From an uncultured Salinimicrobium sp. (GTDB lineage Bacteria; Bacteroidota; Bacteroidia; Flavobacteriales; Flavobacteriaceae): a stretch of DNA of 19,169 bases. The notes beneath the pieces are model-generated. The model saw nothing but the letters and a program-made list of their open reading frames with translations. It did no database searches and was not told the origin of the DNA. Position numbers and translations under genes: made by a program. Each line of letters opens with the position of its first letter. Positions within the stretch are counted from its first letter, which is position 1. Below, in pieces: positions 7,496-15,084 of this stretch. The DNA lies in assembly GCA_946887075.1 (NCBI GenBank), contig CAMPKA010000030.1:1-19169 (forward strand), given 5' to 3'.

Positions 7496-8452
7496 TTATC
7501 TGGCCTCCGTCTGAAGATAAGCCAACACGTTTTTCTCAATCCTATCCTCGATGTTTGAGATATCCGCCTTCACAAATTTTTCTCCGGTAATCTTCTCGAA
7601 GAGTTCGATATATCGTTCAGAAACCGACTGGATGTACTGATCCGTCATCACAGGAATCTGTTGTCCTTCCTGCCCCTGGAAACCCTTGCTGATGAGCCAC
7701 TGCCTAACGAATTCCTTTGAAAGCTGCTTTTGAGGTTCCCCTTGACGAAGCCTTTCCTCATACCCCTCTGCATAGAAATACCTTGAGGAATCGGGAGTGT
7801 GGATCTCGTCGATCAGAACGATCTCACCATTGGAGTTCTTCCCGAATTCATACTTGGTATCCACCAGGATCAGACCCCGTTCTCGGGCAAGTTCCCCTCC
7901 CCTTTTAAACAGCGCCCTGGTGTATTGCTCTAGGATATGGTAATCTGCCTCAGAGACTATTCCCTCCCTGAGAATCTCCTCTCGCGAGATGTCCTGGTCA
8001 TGCGCACCATCGGCGGCTTTGGTCGTAGGGGTGATGACCGGTGTTTCAAAGGCCTGGTTTTCCACCATTCCGTCAGGAAGGGATACGCCACAGAGACTCC
8101 TTTTTCCTGCCGCGTATTCCCGACCGGCGTGCCCAACAAGATATCCCCTGATCACCATTTCAACCTTAAAGGGGGTACATCTCTGGCCAACGGCAACATT
8201 GGGGTCCGGCGTAGCCTGGAGCCAGTTTGGAACAATATCCTCTGTCGCTTTCATCATTCTTGTGGCCAGCTGATTCAGGATCTGTCCCTTATAGGGGATT
8301 CCCCGTGGCATGACCACATCAAAGGCAGAGAGACGATCCGTCACGATCATGATCAGCCGGTCGTTATCCAGTGTGTATACTTCCCTTACCTTCCCTTTAT
8401 AAACCTCTTTCTGGCCGGGAAAATTAAAATTCGTAGTTGTAATTGTAGTCAT
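7496..8452 (-). CDS. purC: SAICAR synthase (phosphoribosylaminoimidazole-succinocarboxamide synthase)
   Basis: A 318-residue enzyme of de novo purine synthesis that joins CAIR and aspartate using ATP. Recognisable segments include [11 protein letters not shown] near the N-terminus (nucleotide-binding strand), [39 protein letters not shown] and [11 protein letters not shown], the last two matching family signatures. At about 318 residues it belongs to the longer form seen in Bacteroidota and yeast-like enzymes rather than the roughly 237-residue E. coli form. It lies 27 bases downstream of phoH on the same strand and has no obvious promoter in that gap, so the two are probably co-transcribed. 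Confidence 0.96.
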   Translation of the reverse strand: MTTITTTNFNFPGQKEVYKGKVREVYTLDNDRLIMIVTDRLSAFDVVMPRGIPYKGQILNQLATRMMKATEDIVPNWLQATPDPNVAVGQRCTPFKVEMVIRGYLVGHAGREYAAGKRSLCGVSLPDGMVENQAFETPVITPTTKAADGAHDQDISREEILREGIVSEADYHILEQYTRALFKRGGELARERGLILVDTKYEFGKNSNGEIVLIDEIHTPDSSRYFYAEGYEERLRQGEPQKQLSKEFVRQWLISKGFQGQEGQQIPVMTDQYIQSVSERYIELFEKITGEKFVKADISNIEDRIEKNVLAYLQTEAR

Positions 8453-8479
8453 TGATTGGTGCTTGGCGGCAGGAAATAC

Positions 8480-9433
8480 CTATTCCGCGTTTTCGATCCT
8501 TTTGTAGGCGGCTATGATCTTTTTGACCAGCTTATGGCGGATCACATCCTTGTCGTCTAAGTGTATGATCCCTACCCCATTAACATCCTTCAGGACCAGA
8601 ATGGCTTCCTTGAGTCCAGAAACGATTCGTTTAGGCAGGTCAATCTGGCCAGGGTCTCCCGTTACCATAAATTTGGCGTTCTTACCCATCCGGGTAAGGA
8701 ACATCTTCATTTGTGCATGGGTTGTATTCTGGGCCTCATCGAGAATAACAAAAGCGTGGTCCAGGGTCCGACCTCTCATAAATGCCAGGGGTGCGATTTG
8801 AATAATCCCCTTCTCAATATAATTCTCAAGCTTCTCATGAGGAATCATGTCCCGAAGAGCATCGTACAGCGGTTGCATATACGGATCCAGTTTTTCCTTG
8901 AGGTCTCCTGGAAGGAATCCAAGATTCTCCCCCGCTTCCACGGCCGGTCTGGTTAGGATGATTCTCCTGACCTGTTTTGCCTTTAGTGCCTTCACTGCCA
9001 GGGCAACTCCCGTATAAGTTTTTCCTGTTCCTGCCGGACCTATGGCAAATACCATATCGTTCTTTTCCATCAGCTCCACCAGACGTCGCTGATTGGCAGT
9101 CATGGCCCGGATCAGCCTTCCGCTTACCCCGTGAACCAGGACCTCACCACTCTCGTTGGATGTATCGTAATCCTCCCTGCTCTGGCTGGTCAGGACCCTT
9201 TCAATGGCATTTTCATCGAGCCGGTTGAACTTTCCGTAGTGGTCTATCAGCATGGTGAACCGCTTGTCAAATTCCTCCAGCATTTCCTCATCCCCGTAGA
9301 TCCGCAATTTATTGCCCCGGGCGACGATCTTTAACTTAGGAAAGTATTGTTTGAGTAGCTCGATGTGTGCATTCTGATCTCCGAAAAAATCCCTGGGACT
9401 TATTTCTGAAAGTTCGATGACGAGTTCGTTCAA
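8480..9433 (-). CDS. PhoH-like ATPase
   Basis: A 317-residue PhoH family protein, a P-loop ATPase linked to RNA metabolism and stress and often placed near ybeY-type genes. The Walker A motif is GPAGTGKT (132-139), Walker B is VILDEAQN (229-236), and the MVTGDPGQIDLP segment (256-267) is the family's sensor region. The N-terminal about 100 residues (LLKQYFPKLKIVARGNKLRIYGDEE) resemble the KH-like domain of longer PhoH proteins. The start is a TTG: no ATG lies in frame upstream before a stop, and NELVIELSEISPRDFFG is the usual flavobacterial N-terminus. It heads an operon with purC. Confidence 0.92.
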   Translation of the reverse strand: MNELVIELSEISPRDFFGDQNAHIELLKQYFPKLKIVARGNKLRIYGDEEMLEEFDKRFTMLIDHYGKFNRLDENAIERVLTSQSREDYDTSNESGEVLVHGVSGRLIRAMTANQRRLVELMEKNDMVFAIGPAGTGKTYTGVALAVKALKAKQVRRIILTRPAVEAGENLGFLPGDLKEKLDPYMQPLYDALRDMIPHEKLENYIEKGIIQIAPLAFMRGRTLDHAFVILDEAQNTTHAQMKMFLTRMGKNAKFMVTGDPGQIDLPKRIVSGLKEAILVLKDVNGVGIIHLDDKDVIRHKLVKKIIAAYKRIENAE

Positions 9434-9467
9434 AAGCGGCCGGATTAAATTTAAAAAATGACTTATT

Positions 9468-9494
9468 TATCTTTAGATTTGCAATACAAACTTA
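9468..9494. promoter_or_regulatory. Divergent promoter boxes between phoH and the DUF62 gene
   Basis: Rightward boxes are TATCTTTA (9468-9475) and TAGATTTG (9474-9481), with TTTA at 9450-9453 as a possible -33 element 20 bases upstream of the second. A leftward box, TAAGTTTG on the minus strand (forward 9487-9494), serves phoH. The rightward and leftward boxes are only five bases apart, so the predicted start sites almost coincide. Confidence 0.4.
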
Positions 9495-9541
9495 GCAAAA
9501 TAAAAGCTTTAAGTTAGGAAAAAATATTCGAAGAATCACCC

Positions 9542-10369
9542 ATGCCCATTATAACCCTGACCACAGATTTTGGAGAGAAAGATCATTTTGCAGGGGCAGT
9601 AAAGGGTGCCATTTACGCCGAATTTCCTGAGGCTAAAATAGTCGATATCACCCATTCGGTAACACCGTTCCATATCACAGAGGCCTCCTATATCATCAAG
9701 AATGCCTATAAGAAATTTCCGGAGGGAAGCATTCACATCATCGGAGTGGATGCAGAACTAACCCCGGAGAACAAACATATCGCCCTGAAACTTGACGGAC
9801 ACTATTTTGTCTGTGCAAACAACGGGATTATGTCCCTGATCGCTTCTGAATACGTGGCCGAGAAAATCGTAGAGATCAATATTCATGAAAAACCCAAGAG
9901 CAATTTTCCTGTTCTGGATGTGTTTGTCAAGGTGGCCGGACATTTGGCCCGTGGAGGAACTCTGGAGGTCATAGGAAAGGTGATTTCTGAAATCAGACAG
10001 ATCCGTGAAGTGGAGCCTTTCTTTAATGCAGAGGGTAATCAGATCAAGGGGAATGTCCTGTATATCGATAACTACGGAAATGTCGTTACCAATATCACAA
10101 GGAAGATGTTTGAGAAGATCGGCAAGGGAAGGAAATTTGTCATGCGGGCCCGTACGGCCTCCTTTACGGAGATTTATGAAACCTATAGCGATGCCGTTAA
10201 CTTTGCCGCGGAGGAACCAAAGCGAGAGGATGGGAAAAAACTGGCGATCTTTAATTCGGGCGGATATATCGAATTGGCGATCTACAAAAGCAATCCCTCT
10301 TCTGTGGGAAGCGCCTCTTCCCTATTTGGACTCGAATGGCGGGATACGGTGACCATAACATTTGAATAA
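9542..10369 (+). CDS. SAM hydroxide adenosyltransferase (DUF62 family)
   Basis: A 275-residue member of the fluorinase/chlorinase-like DUF62 family. Characterised housekeeping members split S-adenosylmethionine with water or hydroxide to adenosine and methionine. Typical segments are ITLTTDFGEKDHFAGAVKG at the N-terminus (SAM-binding Asp), ITHSVTPFHITEASY, the HIIGVDAE strand, ANNGIMSL and the C-terminal-domain motif IDNYGNVVTNI. No halogenase-specific loop is apparent, so hydrolysis is the safer call. It starts a rightward block: the next gene begins four bases after its stop. The physiological purpose of this family remains unclear. Confidence 0.88.
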   Translation: MPIITLTTDFGEKDHFAGAVKGAIYAEFPEAKIVDITHSVTPFHITEASYIIKNAYKKFPEGSIHIIGVDAELTPENKHIALKLDGHYFVCANNGIMSLIASEYVAEKIVEINIHEKPKSNFPVLDVFVKVAGHLARGGTLEVIGKVISEIRQIREVEPFFNAEGNQIKGNVLYIDNYGNVVTNITRKMFEKIGKGRKFVMRARTASFTEIYETYSDAVNFAAEEPKREDGKKLAIFNSGGYIELAIYKSNPSSVGSASSLFGLEWRDTVTITFE

Positions 10370-10373
10370 GAGG

Positions 10374-10667
10374 ATGATCAGAATCGTAAAGATGACATTT
10401 GAGCCAGGGAAAGTTGCGCGATTCCAGGAACTTTTCCGGAAGAACAGAGAGAAGATCAGGGGCTTTGAAGGCTGCAGCCTTCTTGAGCTTTATCGAGACA
10501 GGCATCAGGAGAACATCTTTTTTACCTACAGTCAGTGGGCCAGTGAGGAAGCGCTGGAGAAATACCGGGACTCAGACCTTTTCAGGGCAGTATGGACCGA
10601 GACCAAGAAGCTCTTCTCCGAAAGGCCGGAGGCATGGAGCGTTGATAAAATTTGGAGCGGCGAGTAA
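10374..10667 (+). CDS. ABM-fold monooxygenase-like small protein
   Basis: A 97-residue protein of the antibiotic biosynthesis monooxygenase (ABM, dimeric alpha/beta barrel) superfamily. The N-terminal strand MIRIVKMTFEPGKVARF, the central GFEGCSLLELYRD and the TYSQWASEEALEKYRDSDLF segment follow the usual pattern, in which Trp and the following helix line the cleft. I chose the ATG at 10374, which has AAGAGG just upstream; a TTG at 10362 would overlap the DUF62 gene and extend the protein by four residues. It sits between the DUF62 gene and gldF on the same strand. The substrate is unknown, and many members are not monooxygenases. Confidence 0.8.
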   Translation: MIRIVKMTFEPGKVARFQELFRKNREKIRGFEGCSLLELYRDRHQENIFFTYSQWASEEALEKYRDSDLFRAVWTETKKLFSERPEAWSVDKIWSGE

Positions 10668-10691
10668 AAGTGCCATTAAAATGACATTAGG

Positions 10692-11426
10692 GTGATAGCA
10701 ATCTTAAAAAAAGAATTTAATTCATTTTTCGCGGGGCCAGTGGGTTACCTGGTCATCGGCTTGTTTCTTTTGGTCAATGGTCTTTTTCTGTGGGTATTCA
10801 AGGGAGGCTATAACATCCCCGACAGTGGATTTGCATCCCTGGAACCTTTTTTCAGTCTTGCTCCCTGGGTATTTTTGTTTCTGATTCCCGCCATAACAAT
10901 GAAAAGTTTTTCCGAGGAGATCCGACAGGGGACCATAGAACTGCTGCTGACCAGGCCACTCACCTCCTGGCAGCTCATTCTTGGAAAATATTTCGGAGCC
11001 CTCGTCCTGGTTGTGTTTTCGCTTTTGCCGACCCTTCTATATGTAATGGCGGTATCGGAGCTGAGCCAGGACGAAGGGAGTGTCGACTCCGGAGTGATCA
11101 TCGGGTCTTACTTCGGGTTGCTGTTTCTGGGAGGCTGCTATGCCGCTATAGGGGTGTTTGCCTCCCTGCTGTCTCCGAATCAGATCGTCTCCTTTATCGT
11201 CGGGGTATTCCTGTGTTTTATGGCTTATTTCGGGTTCCAGGCTATGGCCGAACTCAACCTGCTGGGAGATCTGGGGAATAGCCTTGCTGAATTTGGGATC
11301 AGTGCCCACTATAAAAGTATCAGCCGAGGGGTTATTGATACCCGGGACCTGATTTATTTCCTGAGCATGATCACCTTTTTTCTTGTGCTCACCAAGTGGA
11401 GTCTCACCAGTAAAAAAGCGGCCTGA
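10692..11426 (+). CDS. gldF: Gliding motility ABC transporter permease GldF
   Basis: A 244-residue membrane protein with about six transmembrane helices, matching GldF, the permease that works with GldG and the ATPase GldA in flavobacterial gliding. It begins IAILKKEFNSFFAGPVGYLV and carries the ABC-2 permease segment MKSFSEEIRQGTIELLLTRPLT (about 75-96) typical of this group. The start is a GTG; an ATG-initiated four-codon mini-ORF (10681-10695) overlaps it as GTGA, which may couple or restrain translation. gldG starts one base after the stop. No gldA is present in the window; in Flavobacterium johnsoniae gldA is also encoded apart from gldFG. Confidence 0.92.
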   Translation: MIAILKKEFNSFFAGPVGYLVIGLFLLVNGLFLWVFKGGYNIPDSGFASLEPFFSLAPWVFLFLIPAITMKSFSEEIRQGTIELLLTRPLTSWQLILGKYFGALVLVVFSLLPTLLYVMAVSELSQDEGSVDSGVIIGSYFGLLFLGGCYAAIGVFASLLSPNQIVSFIVGVFLCFMAYFGFQAMAELNLLGDLGNSLAEFGISAHYKSISRGVIDTRDLIYFLSMITFFLVLTKWSLTSKKAA

Positions 11427-11427
11427 C

Positions 11428-13098
11428 GTGAAGAAACGAAATCCAATTTCCCGGATTGCGCTCCTGCTCCTGGGGCTGCTTTTAATCAACTTCCTTTCCT
11501 ATCAGCTATTCGAAAGGTTTGATCTCACCTCTGATAAGCGCTATACGCTTTCTGCGGCGACCGAAGAGATCATAGCAGCAGCTGACAAACCGGTGGTGAT
11601 CGATGTCTTTCTGAAAGGAGATTTTCCTCCTGAATTTCTAAGGCTTCAGCGGGAGACTCGATATTTACTGGAGGAATTTGCCGCCATCAGCAATAACATC
11701 AAGTTCAATTTCGTCAATCCCCTGGCTGATGGTGGGGATGCCAATGCCATCGCCACCGACTTTTACGAAATGGGCATGACTCCAGCCCGGATCAATGTGG
11801 TGGAGAACGGCCGGACCACAGAAGCCATTGTTTTTCCCTGGGCGATTGCAAATTACGGCAATCAGACCGTCAAGGTCCGTCTGCTTGAGAATGCACTAGG
11901 GGCCAATACTGAGGAAAGGGTCGAGAGTTCCGTGCAACAGCTCGAATATGCATTTGCGGATGCCATTCGAAAGCTGGTTCTTCCGAAAGAAAAGAAGATT
12001 GCGGTTATGCGGGGAAACGGGGAACTCGGAGACAGGTATATTGCGGATCTTTTAAGAAGCCTTCAGGATTATTACTACATAGCACCCTTCACCCTGGATT
12101 CCGTGGCGCAAAATCCTCGTAAAACCTTAGATCAGCTCCGGGAATATGATCTCATCATAGAGGCTAAGCCAACAGAAGCCTACAGCGAGGAGGAAAAACT
12201 GGTGCTGGATCAGTATCTGATGAGCGGAGGGAAACAATTATGGCTCCTGGATCGGATCGCCATGGAGAACGACAGCCTCTTCAATGCCGCTTCCACCGCC
12301 TTTGCCATTCCCAGGGAACTCAACCTCGGAGATTATTTCTTTAAATACGGGATCCGGATTAATCCTGTCCTTGTCAAGGACCTGTACTCCGCCCCCATTG
12401 TTCTTGCTACCGGATCCGGAAATCAGACCCAGTTTGATCCCTTTCCTTGGTTCTATCTGCCTTTGGCGGTTCCATCGGATGAACATGCCATTGTGAGCAA
12501 CGTCTCTCCGGTTAAGTTCGAATATTCCAGCCAGATCGATACCCTCGCCAACCAGGTGCAAAAGACGGTTCTTCTGAGCAGCTCCCCGAGAACCATGCTG
12601 GAAGGGGTACCGGTACAGATAAGCTTGGACCAGCTCAGCAACCGGCCGGATCCGGAAAGATTCACCGCGGGTCCCCAACCCCTGGCAGTCCTTCTGGAGG
12701 GAGAGTTTACCTCGGTTTACAAGAATCGAGTCCTTCCTTTCGAGCCGGAGGAATTCCTGGAAGAAAGTGTTCCCACCAAAATGATCGTTATTTCAGACGG
12801 AGATGTGATCCGGAACCAGGTCCAACAGGGGCAACCTCTGGAGCTGGGTTTTGACCGGTATACCGGAACGACCTATGGCAATAAAGAATTCCTGCTCAAT
12901 GCGGTAAATTATCTTCTGGAGGATTCTGGTTTGATGGAGGTGCGCTCCAAGGAGGTGTCGATTGCCTTTCTCGATCGTGAAGAGGTCTCCCAAAGCCTGA
13001 GATTCTGGCAGGGTATCACCATTGCTCTGCCTCTGATCATGCTGTTGCTTTTCTGGATCCTGTACAGATTATACAGAAGGAAAAGGTATTTGAAGTAG
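11428..13098 (+). CDS. gldG: Gliding motility ABC transporter substrate-binding protein GldG
   Basis: A 556-residue protein of the GldG / DUF4350-like ABC-associated family, needed with GldF for gliding in flavobacteria. It has one N-terminal transmembrane helix (about 9-27, IALLLLGLLLINFLSYQLF), a large extracytoplasmic region starting with the family pattern ERFDLTSDKRYTLS, and a C-terminal helix (ITIALPLIMLLLFWILYRLY) followed by a basic tail RRKRYLK. I chose the GTG at 11428, one base after the gldF stop. An in-frame extension to 11383 would lie inside gldF and add a non-conserved segment. Tight spacing indicates one operon with gldF. Confidence 0.92.
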   Translation: MKKRNPISRIALLLLGLLLINFLSYQLFERFDLTSDKRYTLSAATEEIIAAADKPVVIDVFLKGDFPPEFLRLQRETRYLLEEFAAISNNIKFNFVNPLADGGDANAIATDFYEMGMTPARINVVENGRTTEAIVFPWAIANYGNQTVKVRLLENALGANTEERVESSVQQLEYAFADAIRKLVLPKEKKIAVMRGNGELGDRYIADLLRSLQDYYYIAPFTLDSVAQNPRKTLDQLREYDLIIEAKPTEAYSEEEKLVLDQYLMSGGKQLWLLDRIAMENDSLFNAASTAFAIPRELNLGDYFFKYGIRINPVLVKDLYSAPIVLATGSGNQTQFDPFPWFYLPLAVPSDEHAIVSNVSPVKFEYSSQIDTLANQVQKTVLLSSSPRTMLEGVPVQISLDQLSNRPDPERFTAGPQPLAVLLEGEFTSVYKNRVLPFEPEEFLEESVPTKMIVISDGDVIRNQVQQGQPLELGFDRYTGTTYGNKEFLLNAVNYLLEDSGLMEVRSKEVSIAFLDREEVSQSLRFWQGITIALPLIMLLLFWILYRLYRRKRYLK

Positions 13099-13335
13099 CC
13101 CCTGAAAGATTAACAGAAGGGCCGAATTTGGAACAGCTGCAGGTGTTTTATATCCCAGCACAGGTAAAATACCGGTTTATTAACAATATTTGCGACCAAA
13201 GAGATATAAACAACTGGAAATCCATCTTTTACTCCTGCATATTGCAACTTTTCTGTTAATAAATAATGAAGCTGCTCCAGGAACTTTTAGAAGGATTGGG
13301 ATATATTTGTTATAGGTAAAACTTATCAAGAAGTC
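13099..13335 (+). other. Non-coding stretch between gldG and dnaN
   Basis: These 237 bases hold no convincing ORF or RNA gene. A perfect 10-base inverted repeat (ATTAACAGAA at 13109-13118, TTCTGTTAAT at 13251-13260) flanks most of it, with 132 bases between the arms, too far apart for a terminator. The only promoter-like sequence is the box at 13302-13309. Confidence 0.5.
13302..13309 (+). promoter_or_regulatory. -7 box for dnaN
   Basis: TATATTTG matches TAnnTTTG fully. It lies 26 bases ahead of the ATG, giving a leader of about 22 bases. No clear -33 element is found at 17-21 bases upstream, so the promoter may depend on other contacts or be weak. Confidence 0.45.
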
Positions 13336-14454
13336 ATGAAATTCATCGTATCGAGCACATATTTACTTAAGCAGTTACAGATTCTGGGTGGCGTAATCAA
13401 TTCAAGCAATACGCTTCCGATCCTGGATAATTTTCTCTTTGAACTGGAAGATGGGGAACTTACAGTCTCAGCTTCTGATCTGGAAACCACCATGTCCTCC
13501 AAACTGAAAGTAGAATCTGATTCCGACGGAAAGATCGCAGTTCCAGCCCGTCTGTTACTCGATACCTTAAAGACCTTTCCGGAACAGCCACTTACCTTCG
13601 TGGTTGAGGACAACAATACCATAGAACTGAGCTCCAATCACGGGAAGTATGCTCTGGCTTATGCAGGCGGAGAGGAATTTCCGAAGGCGGTAAGTCTAGA
13701 GGATCCGAGTAGTACCACCTTACAGGGAGATGTTCTTGCTACGGCGATCAGTAAAACAATATTTGCCTCCGGAAACGATGACCTTCGCCCTGTGATGAGC
13801 GGAGTTTTCTTCCAGTTCAGTCCGGAGAACCTGACCTTTGTAGCGACCGATGCACATAAACTGGTTAAGTATTCCAGAGATGATATCTCGGCCTCCCAAT
13901 CCGCTGAATTCATCATGCCGAAGAAACCATTGAATCTCCTCAAAGGGATCCTTTCAGGATCAGACACCGATGTTCTGATTGAATATAACGAATCCAATGC
14001 GAGGTTCAGCTTTGATGATACAGTCCTTGTCTGTCGTCTGATCGATGGAAAATATCCGAATTACGAGGCGGTGATCCCAAAGGAAAATCCAAATAAGCTC
14101 GTGATCGACAGGGGGCAGTTTCTGAGCTCCGTGAAAAGGGTATCGATCTTCTCCAATAAGACCACTCATCAGGTCCGCCTGAAAATAGCGGGAGCTGAAC
14201 TCAATATCTCTGCTGAGGACGTGGATTACAGCAACAAGGCAGAAGAAAGACTCACCTGCTCCTTCCAGGGGGATGACATGCAGATCGGGTTTAATTCGCG
14301 TTTCCTGGTAGAAATGCTTTCCAACCTGAATGCCAATGAAGTGCAGCTCGAAATGAGCCTACCGAACCGCGCCGGAATCCTGACTCCCGTAGATGGTCTG
14401 GATGACGGAGAGAAGGTCACTATGCTGGTGATGCCTGTTATGCTTAACAACTAG
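13336..14454 (+). CDS. dnaN: DNA polymerase III beta subunit (sliding clamp)
   Basis: A 372-residue sliding clamp that dimerises around DNA and tethers the replicative polymerase. Three clamp domains are visible in order: 1-120 (SSTYLLKQLQILGGVINSSN, TLPILDNFLFEL), about 125-245 (ATAISKTIFASGNDDLRPVMSGV, ATDAHKLVKY) and 250-372 (DRGQFLSSVKRVSIFSNK), ending with the conserved VMPVMLNN tail that forms part of the peptide-binding pocket. Length is typical. It has its own promoter-like box and is followed by a strong terminator, so it appears monocistronic. It is not next to dnaA here, which fits Bacteroidota, where the dnaA-dnaN arrangement is often broken. Confidence 0.97.
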   Translation: MKFIVSSTYLLKQLQILGGVINSSNTLPILDNFLFELEDGELTVSASDLETTMSSKLKVESDSDGKIAVPARLLLDTLKTFPEQPLTFVVEDNNTIELSSNHGKYALAYAGGEEFPKAVSLEDPSSTTLQGDVLATAISKTIFASGNDDLRPVMSGVFFQFSPENLTFVATDAHKLVKYSRDDISASQSAEFIMPKKPLNLLKGILSGSDTDVLIEYNESNARFSFDDTVLVCRLIDGKYPNYEAVIPKENPNKLVIDRGQFLSSVKRVSIFSNKTTHQVRLKIAGAELNISAEDVDYSNKAEERLTCSFQGDDMQIGFNSRFLVEMLSNLNANEVQLEMSLPNRAGILTPVDGLDDGEKVTMLVMPVMLNN

Positions 14455-14480
14455 TACATCTCATTTTTCGATCATATAAA

Positions 14481-14511
14481 AAAATGCCTGGTTCCTCGGA
14501 CCAGGCATTTT
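14481..14511. terminator. Bidirectional terminator between dnaN and DUF4870 gene
   Basis: A perfect 12-base-pair stem, AAAATGCCTGGT (14481-14492) with ACCAGGCATTTT (14500-14511), around a 7-base loop. On the plus strand the stem leads into TTTTACTTTAT; on the minus strand it leads into seven T. It can therefore end dnaN transcription from the left and DUF4870 transcription from the right. Confidence 0.92.
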
Positions 14512-14536
14512 ACTTTATCATCGTAAGCTAAATCTA

Positions 14537-14875
14537 TTACTTCAATATCTGTAGGCTGAGCGGATATGAAGGGATTTCACCATTGTTTACCTTTATAGCG
14601 TTCAGGATCGGAAAAATCAAGGCAACCAACCAGATCACGATCAGAACGATAAGTCCCAGACCAAAGAGGAAAATCAGTGGAATTGCCACTATGGAATAGA
14701 TAAACAGGCTGATCTGAAAATTCAGGACCATCTTTCCGTGGGTGTCCATCCCAAGAACCTTGTCCTTCTGGGTCAACCAGATCACCAGGGGAACGATGAA
14801 TCCTCCAATCCCTGTTATCAGGTCCAGCAGTTGGCTCAGGTGGGTAAGCATCAATAATTGTTTGTCTTCTCTCAT
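14537..14875 (-). CDS. DUF4870 domain-containing membrane protein
   Basis: A 112-residue integral membrane protein of the DUF4870 (Tic20-like) group, of unknown function. It has the usual three hydrophobic segments: about 14-33 (LLDLITGIGGFIVPLVIWLT), 52-73 and 74-92 (LFGLGLIVLIVIWLVALIF). Between them lies the polar signature LGMDTHGKMVLNFQISLFIY, which corresponds to the family's conserved (D/H)xxxxxLNFQ region. The N-terminus MREDKQLLMLTHLSQ is a typical short cytoplasmic lead. It is a single gene, convergent with dnaN and divergent from mnmE, and no strong promoter was found in the 209 bases upstream. Confidence 0.88.
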   Translation of the reverse strand: MREDKQLLMLTHLSQLLDLITGIGGFIVPLVIWLTQKDKVLGMDTHGKMVLNFQISLFIYSIVAIPLIFLFGLGLIVLIVIWLVALIFPILNAIKVNNGEIPSYPLSLQILK

Positions 14876-15047
14876 TTCTTTTCTTATTAATCCTCTTTTG
14901 GAGAATGGTTTAGCGTTAAAAATTTACCAGCTTCCCTCCTATCTTAGGTGAAGGATTATGATTACTTTGCTTTGCAAGGTACTAAAAAGACGAACACCAA
15001 AATGAGATGTTACAAAATTATATTTCTTCTATCGGACATATTCTGAG

Positions 15048-15080
15048 TTTACACGAAGCAGGATACATTTAATACCTTTG
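15048..15080 (+). promoter_or_regulatory. Promoter of mnmE
   Basis: TTTA at 15048-15051, a 21-base spacer, then TACCTTTG at 15073-15080, a full match to TAnnTTTG. The box ends four bases before the ATG at 15085, so the predicted transcript starts at or inside the start codon. Confidence 0.5.
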
Positions 15081-15084
15081 CTTC

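Noticed and set aside
13109..13260. 10-base inverted repeat in the gldG-dnaN gap as a terminator or element end
   Set aside because: The arms are 132 bases apart, with no enclosed gene, transposase or target duplication.
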